Origin: an uncultured Sphingomonadales bacterium
GTDB lineage: Bacteria > Pseudomonadota > Alphaproteobacteria > Sphingomonadales > Sphingomonadaceae
DNA: 64,000 bases
Assembly: GCA_903821605.1 (NCBI GenBank)
Contig: CAIJLZ010000006.1
Coordinates: 1 to 64,000 of the forward strand
Direction of reading: 5' to 3'
Within the stretch, counting starts at the first letter, position 1; each line of letters starts with the position of its first letter. The notes under the pieces were generated by a model. That model was not told the origin of the DNA and ran no database searches. It worked only from the letters and a program-made list of their open reading frames with translations. The position numbers and the translations under genes were made by a program. Positions 42,964 through 52,672 of the stretch are shown here, one piece after another.

Positions 42964-44100
42964 ATGGCGTCGGTTGTATCAGTGCATCGCTTTGGCAATG
43001 TCGGGCCTGTTTCGCGCGAAGTCGTCGATGAAGATGTGTCAGCCCTGATCATCGGTGGCAGTTCAGTAATAGTAGCGTTGCGTAACATGGTCCGACGGGT
43101 CGCGCGGTCGGATGCGTCGATATTGATCACCGGGCCTTCCGGGGCGGGCAAGGAAATGGTCGCCCGCGCCATCCACGCGGCAAGCGACCGCAGCGACAAA
43201 CCCTTTGTCGCCCTCAATTGTGGCGCGATCCCTGCCGAGTTGGTCGAAAGCGAGTTATTCGGCCATGAAAAAGGGTCATTCACCGGCGCCCATGCGCGGC
43301 GCATCGGGCGGTTCGAGGAGGCCGATGGGGGCACGTTGTTCCTCGATGAAATCGGCGACATGCGGTTCGATATGCAGGTCAAGCTGTTGCGCGTGCTGGA
43401 AGACGGGCTGGTGACGCGGGTCGGCGGCACGGCCATCTTGCCGGTGGATGTCCGGATCGTCTGCGCGACGCATCAGGATCTGGATCGCGCGATGGCCGAC
43501 AAGCGGTTCCGCGAAGATCTGTATTTTCGGCTCGGCGTGGTGGTCGTCAACATCCCCGATCTGGCCAGCCGGGTCGAAGATATTCCGGCGCTGATCGACC
43601 ATTTCCAGCGCCGCAAGCGCATGACCCAGCGGGTGCGTTTCGATGCCTCTGGCATGGCGCGGTTGATGACCCATCGTTGGCCCGGCAATGTCCGTGAATT
43701 GCGCAATGTGATCGAACGCGCGGCGGTGCTGTTTCCAGGCGAACTGATCGACGCCCGTGATGTGGATGGCCTGCTGCATCGCGGCGGGCTTCAACTCAGC
43801 CATGGCGGGCCGGTGTCCTTTTCACCGCAAGCTGACATGCCGACGCCGATCCCGGCATTGCCCCCTTTACCCCCGATCCCGCTGCCGGTGGTGCCGATCC
43901 GCCCGGCCGCGCCGCGCAAGGATGGGCCGCCGATCCCGATCAACCTCAAGGAATTGCTGGAAACGATGGAATTGGAGCGCATCCAGATGGCGCTCGACAT
44001 GGCGGATGGCGTGATTTCGGAAGCCGCCCGCCTGCTGATGCTCAAGCGCACGACATTGATCGAAAAGATGCGCAAATATGGCGTCGACCGCCAGCTTTGA
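42964..44100 (+). CDS. Sigma-54-dependent flagellar activator (FleQ/FlbD-like)
   Basis: A 378-aa enhancer-binding protein: AAA+ domain with Walker A GPSGAGKE (57-64), loop GSFTGA (104-109, variant of GAFTGA that touches sigma-54), Walker B GGTLFLDEI (122-130) and RWPGNVRELRN. A proline-rich linker (about 290-320) precedes a Fis-type DNA-binding end (ISEAARLLMLKRTTLIEKMR). No receiver domain precedes the ATPase; the first ~25 residues are a short extension. It probably drives the sigma-54 promoters at flgA and flgB. The preceding 217-base gap is unusually A/T-rich. Confidence 0.88.
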   Translation: MASVVSVHRFGNVGPVSREVVDEDVSALIIGGSSVIVALRNMVRRVARSDASILITGPSGAGKEMVARAIHAASDRSDKPFVALNCGAIPAELVESELFGHEKGSFTGAHARRIGRFEEADGGTLFLDEIGDMRFDMQVKLLRVLEDGLVTRVGGTAILPVDVRIVCATHQDLDRAMADKRFREDLYFRLGVVVVNIPDLASRVEDIPALIDHFQRRKRMTQRVRFDASGMARLMTHRWPGNVRELRNVIERAAVLFPGELIDARDVDGLLHRGGLQLSHGGPVSFSPQADMPTPIPALPPLPPIPLPVVPIRPAAPRKDGPPIPINLKELLETMELERIQMALDMADGVISEAARLLMLKRTTLIEKMRKYGVDRQL

Positions 44101-44115
44101 TCGCTGGTGGCCGGC

Positions 44116-45129
44116 TCAGGCGGCTGCGCGCAAATTCCCAAGATTGCGTGCGGCCGCCGCCACGAGTTCAAGCGAGCGCCGCCGCGCTGCCTGATCAAAG
44201 ACGCTGCCACACAGCACCACCTCATTAACCCCGGTGCGCGCGATGAAGGCGCCAAGGTCGCGTTCGATATCCGTCTGGGTGCCGATGCTGACGCAGCGCA
44301 GCATCGAGCGGAGCAATTGCTTGCCCATCGCATCGAGATTTTCCGCATAATCAACGACCGGCGGCGGTAGCTTGCCCGGTGAACCGGTGCGCAGCGAGAC
44401 GAAGCTTTGTTGCATCGACGAGGCGATCAACGTCGCTTCCGCCATGCTATCGGCGGCGAAGCAATTATAGGCGGCGGCGGCATAGGGCGCGGCCAGGGTC
44501 TTCGATGGGCGGAACTGCTCACGATAAATGGCGAGTGCCTCATCCAACATGTCCGGCGCGAAATGCGAGGCGAAGGCAAAGGGTAGGCCAAGGGCGGCGG
44601 CCAATTGCGCACCGAACAGGCTGGACCCGAGAATCCACATGTCGATTTGTGCACCTGATCCCGGCGTCGCGGTCATGCCGAGCTGCGGATTACCCTCGAA
44701 ATAGGCCTGAAGTTCCAGCACATCGCGCGGGAATTCATTGGCATCGGAGTGAAGATTGCGGCGCATCGCCTGCGCGACCCGCCCGTCCGAACCGGGCGCG
44801 CGGCCCAGCCCGAGATCGATCCGACCGGGAAACAGCGCATCCAACGTGCCAAATTGTTCGGCAATCTGGAGCGGGCTATGATTGGGCAGCATGATCCCGC
44901 CCGCACCGATGCGGATGGTCGAGGTGGCGTGGCCGAGATGCGCCAGCACGACCGAGGTCGCCGCCCCGCCAATGCCCGGCATGCCGTGATGTTCGGCCAC
45001 CCAATAGCGATGGAAGCCAAGTTGTTCGGCCCATTGGGCTTGGGCGGCGGCATTGGCGAGCGCGTCGCGCATGTCATGGCCCTCGCGCACCGGCACGAGA
45101 TCGAGGATGGAAAAGCGAGTTTCGGTCAT
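44116..45129 (-). CDS. LLM-class flavin-dependent oxidoreductase
   Basis: A 337-aa luciferase-like monooxygenase-family protein: FHRYWVAEHHGMPGIGG, TSTIRIGAGGIMLPNHSPLQ and FPGRIDLGLGRAPGSD, all typical of the family. Likely uses reduced flavin; substrate unknown. Start 45129 chosen because the upstream extension does not match the family N-terminus (MTETRFSILDLVPVREG). Confidence 0.87.
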   Translation of the reverse strand: MTETRFSILDLVPVREGHDMRDALANAAAQAQWAEQLGFHRYWVAEHHGMPGIGGAATSVVLAHLGHATSTIRIGAGGIMLPNHSPLQIAEQFGTLDALFPGRIDLGLGRAPGSDGRVAQAMRRNLHSDANEFPRDVLELQAYFEGNPQLGMTATPGSGAQIDMWILGSSLFGAQLAAALGLPFAFASHFAPDMLDEALAIYREQFRPSKTLAAPYAAAAYNCFAADSMAEATLIASSMQQSFVSLRTGSPGKLPPPVVDYAENLDAMGKQLLRSMLRCVSIGTQTDIERDLGAFIARTGVNEVVLCGSVFDQAARRRSLELVAAAARNLGNLRAAA

Positions 45130-45184
45130 GCGCCTATGTTGGGGATGATGGCGGCGGGCGCAAGCGGAATGATGCCGTGGCGGC

Positions 45185-45946
45185 TCAACGCCGGACGGCC
45201 AGCCCGGCCTGACGCAGCGCATCGCGCGCTTCGGCGATGCTGTGCTGGCCGAAATGGAAAATCGACGCGGCCAGCACGGCGCTGGCATGGCCTTGCGTCA
45301 CCCCGGCGACGAGATGGTCCAGCGTGCCGACCCCGCCGGAAGCGATAACCGGCACCGCGACCTGATCGGCGATGGTGCGGGTGAGATCGAGATCATAGCC
45401 ATCGCGTGTGCCGTCGCGGTCCATCGAGGTAACGAGCAGTTCGCCCGCCCCGAGTTCGGCGAGTCGCACCGCATGGGCGACGGCATCGATACCGGTCGCG
45501 CGGCGGCCACCATGGGTGAAGATTTCCCACTTGCCCGGCGCGACGCGCTTGGCATCGACCGAACCGACGATGCACTGGCTACCGAAAATATTGGCCATGT
45601 CGGCGACGACTTCAGGCCGCGCCACGGCGGCGGAATTGACGCCGACTTTGTCCGCCCCGGCGAGCAGCAGCGCGCGCACATCTTCGGGCGTGCGGACCCC
45701 GCCGCCGACCGTCAGCGGCATGAAGCAGACTTCTGCCGTGCGCGACACGATGTCGAGCAGCGTGCCGCGCGCCTCGTGGCTGGCGGTGATATCGAGGAAG
45801 CAGAGTTCATCCGCGCCCGCCGCATCATAGGCGCGGGCCGCCTCAACCGGATCGCCGGCGTCGCGCAGATCGACGAAGTTCACGCCCTTGACCACGCGGC
45901 CATCGGCGACGTCGAGACAGGGAATAATGCGGGTGCGGACAGTCAT
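45185..45946 (-). CDS. hisF: HisF, imidazole glycerol phosphate synthase cyclase
   Basis: A 253-aa TIM barrel: [20 protein letters not shown] with the catalytic first Asp, second Asp in [14 protein letters not shown] and the phosphate site [11 protein letters not shown]. It forms the fifth step of histidine synthesis with HisH. hisB, hisH and hisA lie ~8 kb away on the same strand, so the usual his cluster is split. Confidence 0.95.
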   Translation of the reverse strand: MTVRTRIIPCLDVADGRVVKGVNFVDLRDAGDPVEAARAYDAAGADELCFLDITASHEARGTLLDIVSRTAEVCFMPLTVGGGVRTPEDVRALLLAGADKVGVNSAAVARPEVVADMANIFGSQCIVGSVDAKRVAPGKWEIFTHGGRRATGIDAVAHAVRLAELGAGELLVTSMDRDGTRDGYDLDLTRTIADQVAVPVIASGGVGTLDHLVAGVTQGHASAVLAASIFHFGQHSIAEARDALRQAGLAVRR

Positions 45947-46027
45947 GGCGGCGCTTTAAGGCTTTTGGCGCGGGATTGCCAGTGGGGTCGCACATCCTCC
46001 CCCCATGGGGGAGAATGCCTTAACCGC

Positions 46028-47548
46028 TTAGACGAACAGCCCGTTATATTGATCGCGCAGCGCGTTTTTCTGGACCTTGCCCATGGTGTTGCGCGGCAGT
46101 TCCGTCACGAATTGCACCGATTTCGGCTGTTTGAACTTGGCCAGTCGCTCGGTCAGCCCGGCGACGATATCGGCCTCGGTCAAGGTGATACCCGGTTGCG
46201 ACACGACGACCGCGACCACCGCCTCGCCAAAGTCGCGGTGCGGTACGCCGATGACAGCGCTTTCCACCACGCCGGGCAATTCGTCGATCTCCGCTTCGAT
46301 TTCCTTGGGATAGACGTTGAACCCACCCGAAATGATGAGGTCTTTGCCGCGCCCGATGATGCGGACATAGCCAGCCTCATCGATCATGCCCAAGTCGCCG
46401 GTGATGAAGAAACCATCGGCGCGCATGTCTTCCGCCGTCTTTTCCGGGTTGCGCCAATAGCCCGAGAACAGATTCGGTCCGCGCACCTCGATCATGCCGA
46501 TTTCGCCTTGGGCCAGCGGTTCGCCGCTGGCTGGATCGGTCACGCGCAGATCGACGCCCGGCAGCGGGAAGCCGACCGTGCCCGGCACCCGCCCGCCATC
46601 ATAAGGGTTGGAGGTGTTCATCTGCGTTTCGGTCATGCCATAACGTTCGAGAATCGCATGGCCGGTCCGCTCTTCGAATTCGCGATGCGTTTCCGCCAGC
46701 AAGGGCGCGGAGCCGGAGATGAACAGCCGCATATGGCTGGTCGATTCGCGGCTGAGACCCGGCAGGGTCAGCAACCGGGTGTAAAAGGTTGGCACCCCCA
46801 TCAGCGCCGTCGCCTTGGGGAATAGGGCATGGACCTGCGCGGCGTCGAATTTCGGCAGGAAGATCATGCTACCGCCCGCCGACAACAGGGTGTTGGTAGC
46901 AATGAACAGGCCGTGGACATGGAAGATCGGTAGGGCGTGGATCAGCACATCCTGATCGGTGAAGCGCCACATATCGATCAGGATCGCCGCATTGGATGAC
47001 AGCGCCCGGCGCGGGATGACGGCGCCCTTTGGCTTGCCGGTCGTGCCCGAAGTATAAAGCATCGCCGCCGGTGCTTCCGGATCATGGCGCGGCGCAACGA
47101 GCGACGGATTGGCGACGGTGCCAAGCAGATCGGTCCAACTGCCCTTGCCGCTGTTATCAAGCGTTTCGATCCGGAGCGCGGACGGCAAATCGGTCAGCTT
47201 GGCGACCCAGCTTGGATCGATGATCAGCAGCGACGGCTCGGCATTGTCGATAAACCAGGCGACCTCGGCGGCGGTGTAGCCGCTGTTCAGCGGCATATAG
47301 ACCGCGCCATGCCATAGACAGCCGAGATAGAGCATCAGGGCAGGTACCGATTTTTCGACCTGCGCCGTGACCCGGTCGCCCGGCTTGACGCCAAGCTGGG
47401 CGAGCAGCGCCGCGATGCGGGCGGCTTCATGGCGCAGCGCGCCATAGTTGAGCAGGGCATCGCCATGCGCATCGCGCAGGAACGGGCGGTCCGCATCCTT
47501 GTTGGCGAAGTGGCAGATCGTGTCGATGATATCGGGATAGCTGGTCAT
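46028..47548 (-). CDS. matB: Malonyl-CoA synthetase-like AMP ligase
   Basis: A 506-aa ANL enzyme: AMLYTSGTTGKPKGA P-loop, ERYGMTETQMNTSNPYDG (the block characteristic of MatB-type ligases) and a C-terminal LPRNTMGKVQKNALR with the catalytic Lys. It makes malonyl-CoA or methylmalonyl-CoA from the free acid and ATP. No malonyl-CoA decarboxylase is adjacent. Confidence 0.85.
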   Translation of the reverse strand: MTSYPDIIDTICHFANKDADRPFLRDAHGDALLNYGALRHEAARIAALLAQLGVKPGDRVTAQVEKSVPALMLYLGCLWHGAVYMPLNSGYTAAEVAWFIDNAEPSLLIIDPSWVAKLTDLPSALRIETLDNSGKGSWTDLLGTVANPSLVAPRHDPEAPAAMLYTSGTTGKPKGAVIPRRALSSNAAILIDMWRFTDQDVLIHALPIFHVHGLFIATNTLLSAGGSMIFLPKFDAAQVHALFPKATALMGVPTFYTRLLTLPGLSRESTSHMRLFISGSAPLLAETHREFEERTGHAILERYGMTETQMNTSNPYDGGRVPGTVGFPLPGVDLRVTDPASGEPLAQGEIGMIEVRGPNLFSGYWRNPEKTAEDMRADGFFITGDLGMIDEAGYVRIIGRGKDLIISGGFNVYPKEIEAEIDELPGVVESAVIGVPHRDFGEAVVAVVVSQPGITLTEADIVAGLTERLAKFKQPKSVQFVTELPRNTMGKVQKNALRDQYNGLFV

Positions 47549-47684
47549 AGACCCGCTCTAGCCGATCGGCGGTGGTGAGGAAATGCCGGGCGCGGCGCGA
47601 TTCTCGGTAAGGGAGAGTCGGCGCTGGCTGCCCCCCGGCCCGCATATGGGCCGGCTTGGGGCTGGGTGCGCGCCCGTGATCAGA

Positions 47685-49232
47685 TCAGCGCGGAATGCCG
47701 ATGTTGAGGAAGCCGGGGATCGGGCCGCTCCAGTCGCCGGGGCTGCTGCGGTCATCGACCGGCTGGATGCCCTGCGGTGCCGGGTAACGGGCAGTGCCGC
47801 CAAAGCCGACGGGCTGGTGATTTTCCGTCGCCACCCGGGGCTCGCGTTCGTCGCGGGGCTTGCGGCGCGGGGCGCGGGCCGGGCGTTCCGCCGCTGCGGC
47901 GCTGACGGGAGCGTCCACCTGTTCGCTGTGGCGGGGTTCGACACGCGCCGGGCGTTCGGCCGGTTCAACCTGCTCGCTCGCTTCGACGCGCTCGGCCTTC
48001 ACGCGCTCGGCTTTGACTGGCTTTTCGCGGGCAGGACGTGCGGTTTCCGCTTTCGGCTTGCGGCCGCGCGGCTTTTCTTCGCGGGTGTCGCTATCGCCGT
48101 CGGCAGCGGCGCCCTGTTCCATGCCCTCAAGGCGCGGGATCGGGCCGCCGATCAGCTTTTCAATCGCCTCGATCGCTTCCTGATCGGAATCGGTGACGAT
48201 GCTGAACGCGGTGCCGCTTGCGCCGCCACGACCGGTGCGGCCGATGCGGTGGATATAGTCATCGGGATGCCATGGCACATCGAAGTTGAAGACATGGCTC
48301 ACGCCCTTCACATCGAGGCCGCGCGCGGCGACGTCGGAGGCGACGAGAATGTTGATGTCACCCGATTTGAACTTGTCGAGTTCCTTCAGGCGCTGCGGCT
48401 GGTCCATGTCGCCATGGATCTGCCCGGCGGAGATGCCGTAACGCAACAGGCTCTCGGTCAGTTCGCGCACCGTTGTCTTGCGGTTGCAAAACACGATGGC
48501 GGTCTGGACGTTTTCGCTCTTGATCAACTGGCGCAGCACATCGCGCTTCTTGCGCGGCTGGGTATAGGCCAGCTTCTGGGTGATCATGATATTGGCGGTC
48601 GCGGGCCGCGCCACTTCGATCGATTTCGGGCTGGACAGGAATTTGTCGGCCAGCTTCTTGATCGGCGGCGGCATGGTCGCGGAGAACAGCAAGGTCTGGC
48701 GGTTCGACGGTAGCTTGGAACAGATTTCTTCGATATCGGGGATAAAGCCCATGTCGAGCATCCGGTCAGCTTCGTCGATGACGAGCAGGCTGCACCCGGT
48801 CAGCAGAATCTTGCCGCGTTCGAACAGGTCCTTCAACCGGCCCGGCGTCGCAATCAGCACATCCACGCCCTTTTCCAGGGCGGCCATCTGATCGCCCATG
48901 CTGACGCCGCCAATGAGCAGCGCCATGTTGAGCTTGTGATATTTGCCGTATTTCTCGAAATTCTCGGCGACCTGCACCGCGAGTTCGCGCGTCGGCTCAA
49001 GAATGAGCGAGCGCGGCATGCGCGCCCGGCTGCGGCCTTCGGCGAGAATATCGATCATCGGCAGGACGAAACTGGCCGTCTTGCCGGTACCGGTCTGGGC
49101 GATGCCGATAATGTCCTTACCCATCAGGACAGACGGTATAGCCTGTGTCTGGATCGGCGTCGGGTCGTTATAGCCGGAATCCTCAACGGCCCGAAGCAGG
49201 GAATCAGAAAGGCCGAGATCGGCAAAGCTCAT
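47685..49232 (-). CDS. DEAD-box RNA helicase, RhlE-like
   Basis: A 515-aa helicase. Q-motif near residue 25, motif I AQTGTGKT (45-52), motif II DEAD (153-156), SAT motif (FSATMPP) and HRIGRTGRGG in the second RecA domain. From about residue 385 a low-complexity Glu/Arg/Pro/Ala tail probably binds RNA. It unwinds RNA in ribosome assembly or decay (family role). Confidence 0.9.
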   Translation of the reverse strand: MSFADLGLSDSLLRAVEDSGYNDPTPIQTQAIPSVLMGKDIIGIAQTGTGKTASFVLPMIDILAEGRSRARMPRSLILEPTRELAVQVAENFEKYGKYHKLNMALLIGGVSMGDQMAALEKGVDVLIATPGRLKDLFERGKILLTGCSLLVIDEADRMLDMGFIPDIEEICSKLPSNRQTLLFSATMPPPIKKLADKFLSSPKSIEVARPATANIMITQKLAYTQPRKKRDVLRQLIKSENVQTAIVFCNRKTTVRELTESLLRYGISAGQIHGDMDQPQRLKELDKFKSGDINILVASDVAARGLDVKGVSHVFNFDVPWHPDDYIHRIGRTGRGGASGTAFSIVTDSDQEAIEAIEKLIGGPIPRLEGMEQGAAADGDSDTREEKPRGRKPKAETARPAREKPVKAERVKAERVEASEQVEPAERPARVEPRHSEQVDAPVSAAAAERPARAPRRKPRDEREPRVATENHQPVGFGGTARYPAPQGIQPVDDRSSPGDWSGPIPGFLNIGIPR

Positions 49233-49352
49233 GACATACGTCCGGAAATAGCGCCATCCGCCCCGTTGGCTGATATGCTCGCGGCCATGGCGTGCATCCC
49301 GGACATTGTCAAGAAATACCCCTGATCAGGCCCTGAAGTCGGGCCTGCGAAA

Positions 49353-49886
49353 TCAGAACGGCACGTCGTCGTCGAGGTCGCTATCGAACGCCTTGGCGGG
49401 CGAGGATGCGCCACGGCCTGCGCCGCCCGAAGGGGCGCTGCCATAGCCGGTGTCGCCGCCACCAAAGCCGGCGCCGCTATCATTGCCCCAATCGCTGCCG
49501 CCACCCGAACGCGCGCCGCCGCCGGCGCCGCCTTCGGGCCGGTCAAGCAGGGTGATGTTGCCATCAAAGCCCTGAATCACGACTTCGGTCGAATAGCGTT
49601 CCGCCCCGGACTGGTCCTGCCATTTGCGGGTCTGGAGCTTGCCTTCGATATAGACTTTGGAACCCTTGCGCAGATAGCGTTCCGCGACATTGGCGAGGTT
49701 TTCGTTGAAGATCGCTACCGAATGCCATTCGGTCTTTTCCTTGCGCTCCCCGGTGGCGCGATCTTTCCAGCTTTCGGTCGTGGCGATGCGGAGGTTCACC
49801 ACCTTGCCACCATTCTGGAAACTGCGGCTTTCCGGGTCGCGACCCAGATTGCCAATCAGGATGACCTTGTTGACGCTGCCTGCCAC
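49353..49886 (-). CDS. ssb: Single-stranded DNA-binding protein
   Basis: A 177-aa SSB: OB fold with [20 protein letters not shown], the [16 protein letters not shown] strand, a Gly-rich linker and the acidic partner-binding tip DDDVPF. Replication and repair. Confidence 0.96.
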   Translation of the reverse strand: MAGSVNKVILIGNLGRDPESRSFQNGGKVVNLRIATTESWKDRATGERKEKTEWHSVAIFNENLANVAERYLRKGSKVYIEGKLQTRKWQDQSGAERYSTEVVIQGFDGNITLLDRPEGGAGGGARSGGGSDWGNDSGAGFGGGDTGYGSAPSGGAGRGASSPAKAFDSDLDDDVPF

Positions 49887-49901
49887 CGAATCGTTCCCCT
49901 C

Positions 49902-51758
49902 TTACATGCCCAGAGCCGTTGCCGACCAATATGTGATACCAGCAGCGACATAAGCGAGGCCGAATAGATATGCCAGTAGGAAAGCTGGCCATTTCCATCC
50001 GTTGGTCTCGCGCCGAACCACCGCGATGGTCGAGATGCATTGCGGCGCGAACACGAACCACGCGAGAAAGGCAAGCGCGGTGGGGAGTGGCCATTTACCC
50101 TGTAGCCGGGTGACTAGCGACTGTTCCGCGCCGCCATCCGATTCGACGGCATAGACCGTCGCCAGCGCCGATACCGCGATTTCACGCGCGGCCATGGCGG
50201 GGATCAGCGCCAGCGCGATGTTGCGGTCAAAACCGATGGGCTTGACCACGACGGCCAGCCCGTCGGCGATATTGGCGGCGATGCTGTAATCAATCGCGGG
50301 AATGGCCGGATCGGCGTCGGCAGGTGGTTTGGGGAAGCTCAGCAATATCCAGAGCAACACCGTTGACGCCAGAATGATCGTGCCCGCCCGCTTGAGAAAG
50401 GCCGCCGCGCGCTGCCATAGGCCCAGCAGGAAATCGCGCAGCGCCGGCATCTGATATTTTGGCATTTCCATCAGGAAACTGTGATCCGGGCCTTTGGTCA
50501 CGGTCCGACGCAAGATCAAGGCGGCGACAAAGGCCGCGAAAATCCCGGCGATATAGAGGCAGAACAGCACCAATCCCTGCAACCCGATGCCGGGGCCGAT
50601 GTTGATCCCCGGAATAAAGGCGCCGATAATGACGGAATAGACCGGCAGGCGGGCCGAGCAGGTCATAAGCGGCGCGATCAGGATGGTCGTCAACCGGTCG
50701 CGCGGTTCCGCCATGGTGCGGGTGGCCATAATGCCGGGCACCGCACAGGCGAAGGACGACAAGAGCGGGATAAAGGCACGGCCAGACAGGCCCGCACGGC
50801 CCATCAAGCGATCCATGATGAAGGCGGCGCGGACCATATAGCCGCTGGCCTCCAGCACGAGGATGAAGCTGAACAGAATCAGGATCTGCGGCAGGAATAC
50901 AATCACCGAACCGACCCCGGCGATCACCCCTTCCAGCAATAAATCGCGCCAGAAACCGGCGGGCATCGCGCCCTTGGCGGCTTGTTGCAGGCTGGTAAAG
51001 ACCCCTTCGATCAACGCAATCGGCGCTTCTGACCAGGCGAACACGGCCTGAAACATCAGGAACAGAATGGCCGCAAGCAGGGCCGGGCCGATCACCGGGT
51101 GCAGCGCGATCGAATCAATCCGACGGGTGATGGAACGGCGGCTGCCGGTTTCAGTTGTGACGGCGCGGGCGATGGCCCGGGCTTGTTTCTGCAAGGTGCG
51201 GATATCAAGCGGCGGCAGGTCGCGTTCCGTGCCCGCATGGCTGCCCGGCGTCACGTCCGCCAGTAGATCACGCAGCGCATCAATGCCGTGACGGCGGACG
51301 GCGACCGTCGGCACGACCGGCATGTCCAATGCGCGCGACAGTGCCTCGACATCGACGGTGATGCCGTCGCGCTTGGCAAGGTCGATCATGTTGACCGCCA
51401 ATATGATCGGCAGGCCGAGCGACTTGAGTTCAAGGATGAAACGCAGATGATTGTCGAGATTGCCGGCATCGACCACGGCCAGCACGATATCCGGCTTTTG
51501 CTCGCCGACCTGATGGCCGAGCAACACATCGCGAGTGACGGCCTCATCGGGGCTGTGCGGGGTCAGGCTATAGGTGCCGGGCAGGTCGATCAGTTCGGCC
51601 GGGCGACCGTCGCCCAGCATGATCTTGCCCGCATGACGTTCGACCGTCACGCCCGGATAATTGCCGACCTTCTGGCGCGCCCCGGTAAAGGCATTGAATA
51701 AGGCGGTTTTGCCGGCATTGGGGTTGCCGACCAAGGCGATAACCGGCGCCGCGTTCAT
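49902..51758 (-). CDS. feoB: FeoB, ferrous iron transporter
   Basis: A 618-aa protein: N-terminal G domain (G1 GNPNAGKTALFNAF, G3 DLPGTYSL, G4 NMID) and C-terminal membrane domain with two gate repeats (AFIPLLSSFACAVPGIMATR and related). It imports Fe(II). Somewhat shorter than the ~750-aa enterobacterial form. Its ATG overlaps the feoA stop. Confidence 0.93.
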   Translation of the reverse strand: MNAAPVIALVGNPNAGKTALFNAFTGARQKVGNYPGVTVERHAGKIMLGDGRPAELIDLPGTYSLTPHSPDEAVTRDVLLGHQVGEQKPDIVLAVVDAGNLDNHLRFILELKSLGLPIILAVNMIDLAKRDGITVDVEALSRALDMPVVPTVAVRRHGIDALRDLLADVTPGSHAGTERDLPPLDIRTLQKQARAIARAVTTETGSRRSITRRIDSIALHPVIGPALLAAILFLMFQAVFAWSEAPIALIEGVFTSLQQAAKGAMPAGFWRDLLLEGVIAGVGSVIVFLPQILILFSFILVLEASGYMVRAAFIMDRLMGRAGLSGRAFIPLLSSFACAVPGIMATRTMAEPRDRLTTILIAPLMTCSARLPVYSVIIGAFIPGINIGPGIGLQGLVLFCLYIAGIFAAFVAALILRRTVTKGPDHSFLMEMPKYQMPALRDFLLGLWQRAAAFLKRAGTIILASTVLLWILLSFPKPPADADPAIPAIDYSIAANIADGLAVVVKPIGFDRNIALALIPAMAAREIAVSALATVYAVESDGGAEQSLVTRLQGKWPLPTALAFLAWFVFAPQCISTIAVVRRETNGWKWPAFLLAYLFGLAYVAAGITYWSATALGM

Positions 51759-52060
51759 GCGGCCACGCCTTCAGCCAGCGGTATCACCTTGATCGCGCTG
51801 GCGAGTTCTCGGCGAATGGCGACCGTCATGCGGCCCACCATGCAAGCCAGCGGATCGCCGCCCCATGGGCCTTTGTGCAGCAACTCAACGATGACACCTT
51901 CATCAAAACCCATCTCCCGCAGTCGCCGAGCCTGATCTTCGGTCAACTGGCTCCAGTCGATGGCGGCAATATGGGCGGGGCGGCCCAGCGGGCATTGATC
52001 AAGCGCAATGGCATCAAGCGCAATGGCATCAAGCGCAATGGGGGAGAGAGTCTCGGTCAT
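51755..52060 (-). CDS. feoA: FeoA-like protein with a repeat-expanded N-terminus
   Basis: A 101-aa FeoA: SH3-like core with ARRLREMGFDEGVIVELLHK and DPLACMVGRMTVAIRRELAS. The first ~20 residues include two in-frame LDAIA units plus part of a third, from a 15-bp tandem repeat, lying before the conserved core. Possible Fur-like site upstream. Confidence 0.87.
   Translation of the reverse strand: MTETLSPIALDAIALDAIALDQCPLGRPAHIAAIDWSQLTEDQARRLREMGFDEGVIVELLHKGPWGGDPLACMVGRMTVAIRRELASAIKVIPLAEGVAA
51998..52042. repeat. 15-bp tandem repeat, three units, inside feoA
   Basis: ATCAAGCGCAATGGC occurs twice, then once more with a final G in place of C. The unit is a multiple of three, so copy-number changes keep the feoA frame. 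Confidence 0.9.
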
Positions 52061-52069
52061 TTGTGCGAG

Positions 52070-52078
52070 TGATTATCA
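52070..52078. promoter_or_regulatory. Possible Fur-type site upstream of feoAB
   Basis: TGATTATCA, a 9-bp palindrome matching the core of Fur boxes, lies between the divergent feoA and UPF0262 starts. Only half of a full 19-bp box can be argued. Confidence 0.35.
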
Positions 52079-52153
52079 ATAAGACGACAATAAAGCCAGT
52101 AAAGATTGGGGCCGATTGATCTGGCACCGGGTTTGCCCCTATGGCTGAAGCCC

Positions 52154-52636
52154 ATGGCCGATCCGCGCATCATCGACATCCAGTTGGATGACCAGACGAT
52201 TATTTGGCGCAACGCCGATGTCGAACAAGAACGGCGTATCGCGATTTTCGACCTGTTGGAAGGCAATTTTTTCAAGCCGTTGCGCGATTATCCGCAGGAT
52301 TATGCCGGGCCATTCCGGTTGATGCTGCGGGTGGTAGAGGGGCGTCTCGCACTTGATATTTCGGCAGAATCCGGTGATTTGCTCGAAACATTGGTGTTGT
52401 CGCTGACCCGCTTTCGGCGGCCGATCCGCGACTATTTCGCGATTTGCGACAGCTATTTTCAGGCGATCCGGCAATCGACCGCGCAGCAGATCGAAACCAT
52501 CGACATGGCGCGGCGCGGGATCCACAATGACGCCGCGCAGTTGTTGATCGACCGGCTGGATGGCAAGATTGATCTCGACTTCGACACCGCCAGACGGCTG
52601 TTTACATTGATCTGCGTCCTGCATATTCGCGGCTAA
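52154..52636 (+). CDS. UPF0262 family protein
   Basis: A 160-aa protein matching UPF0262 in length and character (RIIDIQLDDQTIIWRNADVE, then LLEGNFFKPLRDYPQDYAGP). Unknown function. In alphaproteobacteria it often sits beside hisD; here it lies between hisF and hisA on the opposite strand. Start 52154 chosen from the family N-terminus. Confidence 0.83.
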   Translation: MADPRIIDIQLDDQTIIWRNADVEQERRIAIFDLLEGNFFKPLRDYPQDYAGPFRLMLRVVEGRLALDISAESGDLLETLVLSLTRFRRPIRDYFAICDSYFQAIRQSTAQQIETIDMARRGIHNDAAQLLIDRLDGKIDLDFDTARRLFTLICVLHIRG

Positions 52637-52672
52637 CGATAACAAAATCATCATCCACTTCGGGAGCATCGC

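Noticed and set aside
45242-46825. 527-codon open frame spanning hisF and matB on the opposite strand
   Set aside because: It overlaps two clear enzymes with catalytic motifs; no domain in the antisense frame.
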